Below, in pieces: positions 3,900 to 8,542 of a stretch of DNA of 8,542 nucleotides (within the stretch, counting starts at the first letter, position 1; the number at the start of each line of letters is the position of its first letter). The notes beneath the pieces were generated by a model, which saw only the letters and a program-made list of their open reading frames with translations, was not told the origin of the DNA and searched no databases. Position numbers and translations under genes: made by a program. Origin of the DNA: an uncultured Acetatifactor sp. (GTDB lineage Bacteria; Bacillota; Clostridia; Lachnospirales; Lachnospiraceae); the NCBI GenBank assembly GCA_910577665.1, contig CAJTOJ010000061.1, positions 1 to 8,542 on the forward strand, in the 5' to 3' direction.

Positions 3900-6203
3900 A
3901 TGGCGGAAGAAAAGAATGAGAGTCTCTTTGACGATGGAAAAATCAATGAATCCCATGAATTTGTGGATCCGGATGAACTGTATCGGGAGCTTACCTGGCG
4001 TGTGCAGAAATACCATCCCAGCGATGACATTTCCATGATTGAGAAGGCATACGGGGTGGCATACAATGCCCATAAGAACCAGTTCCGCAAGTCTGGGGAG
4101 CCATATATCATCCATCCTTTGAATGTGGCGATCATACTGGCCGATCTGGAGCTGGATAAAGAGACCATTGTGGCCGGGCTGCTCCACGATGTGGTGGAAG
4201 ATACCATCATGACGGAAGAAGATTTGAAGCGGGAGTTCGGGGATGATGTGGCTCTTCTGGTGGACGGTGTCACCAAACTGGAGAAGATTCCCTTGTCAGC
4301 GGGAGGGGATCAGCCGGATGTGAAGCTGGAGATGCAGGCGGAGAACCTGCGCAAGATGTTCCTGGCTATGGCAAAGGATATCCGGGTGATTATGATCAAG
4401 CTGGCTGACAGACTGCACAACATGCGTACCTTGAAATATAAGACCCCGGAAAGCCAGCAGCGCATTGCCCGGGAGACACTGGAAATATACTGTCCCATTG
4501 CCCAGCGGCTGGGTATCAGCAAGATCAAGATTGAACTAGACGACCTTTCCTTGAAATATCTGGAACCTGATGTCTACTACGATCTGGTGGAGAAGATTGC
4601 CGTGCGCAAAAGCGTCCGGGAGAAATACATCCAGGGAATTGTGGACGAGGTCAGTGAGCACATTACAAATGCCGGTATCAAAGCCAAGGTAGATGGCCGG
4701 GTGAAACATTTCTTCAGTATATACAAGAAGATGAAGAACCAGAGCAAGACCCTGGATCAGATCTATGATCTGTTTGCAGTGCGGATCATTGTGGACACAG
4801 TGAGGGACTGCTACGGGGCCCTGGGGGTGATCCATGAGATGTACAAACCCATTCCGGGACGTTTTAAGGACTATATTGCCATGCCAAAGGCCAATATGTA
4901 CCAATCCCTTCACACCACACTGATTGGCAGTACAGGACAGCCCTTTGAGATACAGATCCGTACCTTTGAGATGCACAAGGCGGCAGAGTATGGCATCGCC
5001 GCTCACTGGAAATATAAGGAAGCTTCGGACGGCAAGCGGGTGGAAGGACGGGAGGAGGAAAAACTGGTGTGGCTGCGCCAGATCCTGGAGTGGCAGCGTG
5101 ACATGTCGGATAACCGGGAATTCATGAACCTGCTGAAGAATGACCTGGATCTGTTCTCTGAGAGTGTATACTGTTTTACGCCATCCGGTGAAGTGAAGAA
5201 CCTTCCGGCCGGTTCCACCACCATAGATTTTGCCTACAGTATCCATTCCGCCGTAGGAAACCGCATGGTGGGGGCCAGGGTAAACGGCCGGCTGGTGACC
5301 ATCGACTATGTCATCAAAAACGGAGACCGGATTGAGATCATCACTTCCCAGAATTCCAAGGGACCCAGCAGGGACTGGCTGAATGTAGTCAAGAGCACCC
5401 AGGCCAAGAATAAGATCAACCAGTGGTTCAAGAATGAACTGAAGGAAGACAATATCATCAAAGGAAAAGAGCTGCTTGCCACTTACTGCAAGACAAAATC
5501 CATCAACTTCTCCGAACTGTCCAGGAATGAGTACCTGGAGGCTGTCATGCGCAAATATGGTTTCCGGAACTGGGATGCAGTTCTGGCGGCCATCGGACAT
5601 GGTGCCTTGAAGGAAGGCCAGATTGTCAATAAGCTCCAGGAGCTGTACGACAAAGAGCACAAGAAAGCCATGACAAACGAGGAGATCCTGGAGAGTATCT
5701 CCCAGGCCGGTGCCCTGTTAAGTCCAAAGCCTGCCCGGATGAAAAACAAGAGCGGTATCGTGGTAAAGGGAATAGCGGATCTTTCGGTGCGCTTCTCCAA
5801 GTGCTGTTCCCCGGTGCCGGGAGATGAGATTGTGGGATTCGTGACCAGAGGCCGGGGGGTTTCCGTCCACCGGACAGACTGTGTAAACATGATGAACCTG
5901 CCGGAGATCGAGCGGTCCCGGATCATTGATGCGGAATGGCAGGCACCGGAAAATGCGGAGGAAAAGTATGTGGCAGAGATCAAAATCTTTGCAAATAACC
6001 GCAACGGCCTTCTGGCAGACATTTCCAGGGTGCTCACAGAGCGGAATATTGATATTCTCACTATGAATACCCGGGTGAACAAACAGGGCCAGGCCACCCT
6101 GCAGACCACCTTCGAGATCGGCAGCAGAGAGGAGCTGAACCGGGTGATTGACAAGGTAAGGGCCATTGAAAGTGTGTTGGATATTGAGAGGACAACCGGC
6201 TGA
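3900..6203 (+). CDS. relA: bifunctional (p)ppGpp synthetase/hydrolase (RelA/SpoT homologue)
   Basis: This 767-residue protein transfers pyrophosphate from ATP to GDP or GTP to make (p)ppGpp, and hydrolyses it, controlling the stringent response. Domains in order (from ATG 3900): HD hydrolase (about 40-195) with the SGEPYIIHP histidine, the HDVVEDT motif (H96, D97) and RLHNMRT (171-177); synthetase (about 225-370) with PIPGRFKDYIAMPK and YQSLHTT; TGS (about 423-482); a helical region; the conserved-cysteine zinc-finger region with RFSKCCSPVPGDE (C635, C636) and HRTDC (C661); and a C-terminal ACT domain (about 690-767). The RFKD motif (321-324) is the basic type of bifunctional Rel rather than the acidic type of monofunctional RelA, and the HD residues are intact, so both activities are expected. 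ATG 3900 is preceded by GGAGA at five bases; GTG 3888 would add four residues. Length is normal. Confidence 0.98.
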   Translation: MAEEKNESLFDDGKINESHEFVDPDELYRELTWRVQKYHPSDDISMIEKAYGVAYNAHKNQFRKSGEPYIIHPLNVAIILADLELDKETIVAGLLHDVVEDTIMTEEDLKREFGDDVALLVDGVTKLEKIPLSAGGDQPDVKLEMQAENLRKMFLAMAKDIRVIMIKLADRLHNMRTLKYKTPESQQRIARETLEIYCPIAQRLGISKIKIELDDLSLKYLEPDVYYDLVEKIAVRKSVREKYIQGIVDEVSEHITNAGIKAKVDGRVKHFFSIYKKMKNQSKTLDQIYDLFAVRIIVDTVRDCYGALGVIHEMYKPIPGRFKDYIAMPKANMYQSLHTTLIGSTGQPFEIQIRTFEMHKAAEYGIAAHWKYKEASDGKRVEGREEEKLVWLRQILEWQRDMSDNREFMNLLKNDLDLFSESVYCFTPSGEVKNLPAGSTTIDFAYSIHSAVGNRMVGARVNGRLVTIDYVIKNGDRIEIITSQNSKGPSRDWLNVVKSTQAKNKINQWFKNELKEDNIIKGKELLATYCKTKSINFSELSRNEYLEAVMRKYGFRNWDAVLAAIGHGALKEGQIVNKLQELYDKEHKKAMTNEEILESISQAGALLSPKPARMKNKSGIVVKGIADLSVRFSKCCSPVPGDEIVGFVTRGRGVSVHRTDCVNMMNLPEIERSRIIDAEWQAPENAEEKYVAEIKIFANNRNGLLADISRVLTERNIDILTMNTRVNKQGQATLQTTFEIGSREELNRVIDKVRAIESVLDIERTTG

Positions 6204-6288
6204 GAAGGGATTCCTGTTTTTAACAGTCTGGAGAAAGTGGCAAATTTGCTGGCAGATCCGGGATGATAAGCAGGTAGGAGGATGAGTG

Positions 6289-6951
6289 ATGGAGGAGATC
6301 AAGATCGGGCGCATGGTGCTGGGTGTATGCCAGACCAATTGCTATTTTCTATACCGGGAGGGCAGGAAGGAATGTATTGTGGTGGATCCTGCTGACCAGG
6401 GAGCCAATATTTACCGTACGCTACAGAAAAACGGATTCCAGGTGGAGGCCATCCTGCTGACCCATGGCCATTTTGATCATATCTGGGGCATGGATGCCCT
6501 GCGGGATGCGGTGAATGCCCAGAGAGAAGAGGACGGGAAAGAATCTGTGAAGGTATATGCCTGTGAGGCCGAACGGGAACTGCTGAAGAGTCCTGGGATG
6601 AATGTGTCAGAGAATGCCGGAAGACCCTGCAGTACATATGCGGATATGTATGTGAAGGACGGGCAGAAGATCCAGGCGGCAGATCTGTGCTGCCGGGTCA
6701 TTGCTACGCCGGGACATACAGCAGGCGGGTGCTGCTACTATTTTGAAGAGGCGGGTTTCCTGGTGGCAGGAGACACCCTGTTTGCAGAATCTGTGGGAAG
6801 GACAGATTTTCCCACTGGCAGCATGGCCACCCTGGTGCGCTCCATCAAGGAGAAGCTTTTTGTGTTGCCGGAGGAGACGAAGGTGTATCCTGGACATGGG
6901 GAAAGTACTACCATCGGACATGAGAAGAAGTACAATCCTTTCTGCGCATAG
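6289..6951 (+). CDS. metallo-beta-lactamase-fold hydrolase, glyoxalase II-like
   Basis: The 220-residue protein carries a full set of metal-binding motifs: THGHFDH (residues 58-64, ligands H59, H61, D63, H64), PGHTAG (H143), AGDTLF (D162) and PGHGE (H203). It should bind two metal ions in the cytoplasm. The GRTDFPTGS segment after the bridging Asp is typical of the hydroxyacylglutathione hydrolase-like branch of the superfamily. That branch hydrolyses thioesters, but the substrate of the clostridial members is not established, and glutathione is often absent from these bacteria. AGGAGG (6276-6281) lies seven bases before ATG 6289; GTG 6286 is only four bases away and less likely. It lies 85 bases after the RSH gene, in a gap holding only a weak hairpin (CTGTT/AACAG, 6214-6226) and a palindrome (6240-6249), so read-through from RSH is likely. 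Confidence 0.93.
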   Translation: MEEIKIGRMVLGVCQTNCYFLYREGRKECIVVDPADQGANIYRTLQKNGFQVEAILLTHGHFDHIWGMDALRDAVNAQREEDGKESVKVYACEAERELLKSPGMNVSENAGRPCSTYADMYVKDGQKIQAADLCCRVIATPGHTAGGCCYYFEEAGFLVAGDTLFAESVGRTDFPTGSMATLVRSIKEKLFVLPEETKVYPGHGESTTIGHEKKYNPFCA

Positions 6952-7015
6952 ACTTTGTTTCCATAGGACGGTGGATCACTGGCTGGCCTTTTTGTGGGAC
7001 CACAGGGGGAAAGAA

Positions 7016-8509
7016 ATGTTTGTAGTGGATTTGAACAGGGATAATTTTGAATATGATGTACATTCCATTGTGCAGGCGTTCTATCCCGGGGAGCAGATAA
7101 AAGTACTGACACCAGGAACCGGGGAAGAGAAGCGCAGGCAGCTGGAAGGGGAAGTCCGTATCCGCATCTGGTTACAGACAGATGGCGCCAGGCTGGTGCT
7201 GGGAGAGCAGGAATTCTACTGGGAATATGCAGCCCCGCAGTCAGTCCCCACACAGGAACCAGGCGCGGGCATGGATGCCACGGATATCCAGGCAGACTAC
7301 AAATATGGGTTCAAATGTTTCCTGTACCAGACCTTATGCCAGACAACCGGCAGACGGCTTCCCTGGGGAAACTTGACGGGCATCCGCCCCACCAAGATAG
7401 CCATGGGGCTGCTGGAGCAGGGGAAAAGTGACCAGGAAATCTTGGCACAATACCAGGGGAAATACTATGTCAGCCAGGCGAAGGCACAGCTGTCTCTGGA
7501 TATTGCCCACAGGGAGCAGTGGCTTCTACGGGATATCCACCATGAGAATGGGTACAGTCTTTACATCGGGATTCCTTTCTGCCCAAGCACCTGTCTGTAT
7601 TGCTCCTTCACCTCTTTTCCCATCGGCGGATACCGGAAACTGGTGGACACTTATGTGGATTGTCTGGTGAAGGAGATGGAAGCAGTGGCGATACTGTATG
7701 CCCGCAGGATATTGGACACTGTGTACATAGGCGGAGGGACGCCCACTACCCTGGAACCGTCCCAGCTGGAGCGTCTGCTTGGGCGGCTGAAGGAATTGTT
7801 TGATTTTTCCAGGGTGCGGGAATTTACCGTGGAGGCTGGCAGGGCGGATAGTATTACGGAAGAAAAGCTGGCTGTGCTGAGACGTTTCGGCGTCACCCGG
7901 ATCTCCGTGAATCCCCAGACCATGAAGCAGGAGACCTTGGATTTCATTGGCAGGAAGGCCAGCGTGGAACAGGTGGTGCAGGCTTTTGGTCTGGCCAGGG
8001 AGCAGGGCTTTGACAATATCAACATGGATCTGATCCTTGGACTGCCCGGGGAAACGAAAGCAGATGTACAGTATACCATAGACAGGGTAGTTGAACTGGC
8101 ACCGGACAGTCTTACGGTGCATTCCCTTGCCATCAAACGTGCCTCGAAGCTGAATCTCTGGATCCAGGAGAACGGAGTGGATATGTTGCGCAATACAGAT
8201 GCCACCATGGCCGTTGCCGCCAGAGGGGCTTCGAAGCTTCAGATGGCACCTTATTATCTCTACCGGCAGAAGAATATGTCGGGTAATTTTGAGAATGTAG
8301 GGTATGCCAGGGAAGGAAAATATGGTCTCTATAACATTCTGATCATGGAGGAAGTGCAGACCATAGTTGCCTGCGGTGCGGGGAGCGTGTCAAAAAGGGT
8401 ATACCTTGACGGGCTGATCAAGCGAAGCGAAAATGTGAAAGACGTTTCCCAATATATCGAGAGAATCGGGGAAATGATAGAAAGAAAACGTGTATTATTA
8501 GAAGATTAA
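7016..8509 (+). CDS. hemZ: HemZ-type oxygen-independent coproporphyrinogen dehydrogenase (radical SAM)
   Basis: The 497-residue radical SAM enzyme has the HemZ architecture. An N-terminal region of about 180 residues (containing LPWGNLTGIRPTKIA) precedes the core. The iron-sulfur cluster motif is in YIGIPFCPSTCLYCSF, with the CX3CX2C cysteines at C189, C193 and C196. GGGTPTTL (239-246) is the SAM-binding glycine motif, and NINMDLILGLPGET is the later HemN/HemW-like core motif. The family is assigned to oxidative decarboxylation of coproporphyrinogen III, but many anaerobes carry it without a full haem pathway, so its substrate here is uncertain. ATG 7016 is supported by AGGGGGA, six bases upstream. 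The open frame extends further upstream, but that part overlaps the hydrolase gene and is not family sequence. It lies 64 bases after the hydrolase gene and probably shares its transcript. Confidence 0.94.
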   Translation: MFVVDLNRDNFEYDVHSIVQAFYPGEQIKVLTPGTGEEKRRQLEGEVRIRIWLQTDGARLVLGEQEFYWEYAAPQSVPTQEPGAGMDATDIQADYKYGFKCFLYQTLCQTTGRRLPWGNLTGIRPTKIAMGLLEQGKSDQEILAQYQGKYYVSQAKAQLSLDIAHREQWLLRDIHHENGYSLYIGIPFCPSTCLYCSFTSFPIGGYRKLVDTYVDCLVKEMEAVAILYARRILDTVYIGGGTPTTLEPSQLERLLGRLKELFDFSRVREFTVEAGRADSITEEKLAVLRRFGVTRISVNPQTMKQETLDFIGRKASVEQVVQAFGLAREQGFDNINMDLILGLPGETKADVQYTIDRVVELAPDSLTVHSLAIKRASKLNLWIQENGVDMLRNTDATMAVAARGASKLQMAPYYLYRQKNMSGNFENVGYAREGKYGLYNILIMEEVQTIVACGAGSVSKRVYLDGLIKRSENVKDVSQYIERIGEMIERKRVLLED

Positions 8510-8542
8510 CAATTCAAAATTCAGAGTAAAATTGCCCCGTGT
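8510..8542. other. start of the next intergenic region
   Basis: The last 33 bases are non-coding and AT-rich. They begin with a short tandem-like AATTCAA / AATTCAG repeat just after the hemZ stop. The window is too short to tell whether this begins a longer repeat or a terminator. Confidence 0.4.

Noticed and set aside
4536..5660. Long minus-strand open frame of 374 codons inside the RSH gene
   Set aside because: It is antisense to conserved RSH domains and shows no recognisable domain. It is a shadow of biased codon use in the + frame.
6701..7015. N-terminal extension of HemZ
   Set aside because: It overlaps the hydrolase gene, whose metal motifs lie in the other frame. ATG 7016 has a good ribosome binding site.
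1..8542. Defence system, phage, CRISPR array, tRNA or rRNA
   Set aside because: No array periodicity, no cloverleaf or rRNA signature and no defence or phage domains were seen. All confident genes are housekeeping or small conserved families.

Overview
The window looks like a chromosomal segment from an anaerobic gut Firmicute, most likely family Lachnospiraceae (Clostridia). This rests on the protein sequences of the CBS, DUF308, SEC-C, RSH and HemZ genes, on strong AGGAGG-type ribosome binding sites, and on the apt - RSH - metallo-beta-lactamase-fold hydrolase - hemZ gene order, which I know from that family. No database search was possible, so genus is not assigned. All nine confident genes lie on the + strand.

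Layout. Positions 1-313 are non-coding and end in a promoter (226-254), a GC-rich leader hairpin and an AGGAGG site. They serve an overlapping gene pair: a two-helix membrane protein (314-544) and a YbjQ-family protein (525-836). Positions 837-1287 hold a decayed copy of a small repeat, a strong intrinsic terminator (928-966), a possible 24-codon ORF and a promoter with a long leader. A SEC-C zinc-motif protein follows (1288-1797), ending in its own terminator. A compact 143-bp non-coding mobile element (1925-2067) sits in the leader of a six-helix DUF308 membrane protein (2107-2742). After a U-tract-less stem-loop comes a run of closely spaced genes to the end: a two-CBS-domain protein, adenine phosphoribosyltransferase (apt), the bifunctional (p)ppGpp synthetase/hydrolase (RSH), a glyoxalase-II-like hydrolase and the radical SAM enzyme HemZ.

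How the genes work together. The 3' half is probably one transcription unit with gaps of roughly 45-85 nt. It joins purine salvage (Apt makes AMP from adenine and PRPP), alarmone control (RSH makes and degrades (p)ppGpp from GTP/GDP and ATP) and a small CBS protein of a type that commonly senses adenine nucleotides. The MBL hydrolase and HemZ appear to be conserved neighbours rather than parts of the same pathway. The 5' half is a set of small envelope or hypothetical genes separated by terminators and repeat copies.

The most notable non-genic signal is the element at 1925-2067. It has perfect 10-bp terminal inverted repeats, a perfect 8-bp target-site duplication (TACACATA) and two internal hairpins. 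Related fragments lie at 838-890 (inverted) and 171-185, so this is a dispersed MITE-like family. The window shows no convincing multi-gene defence system, phage, CRISPR array, tRNA or rRNA.
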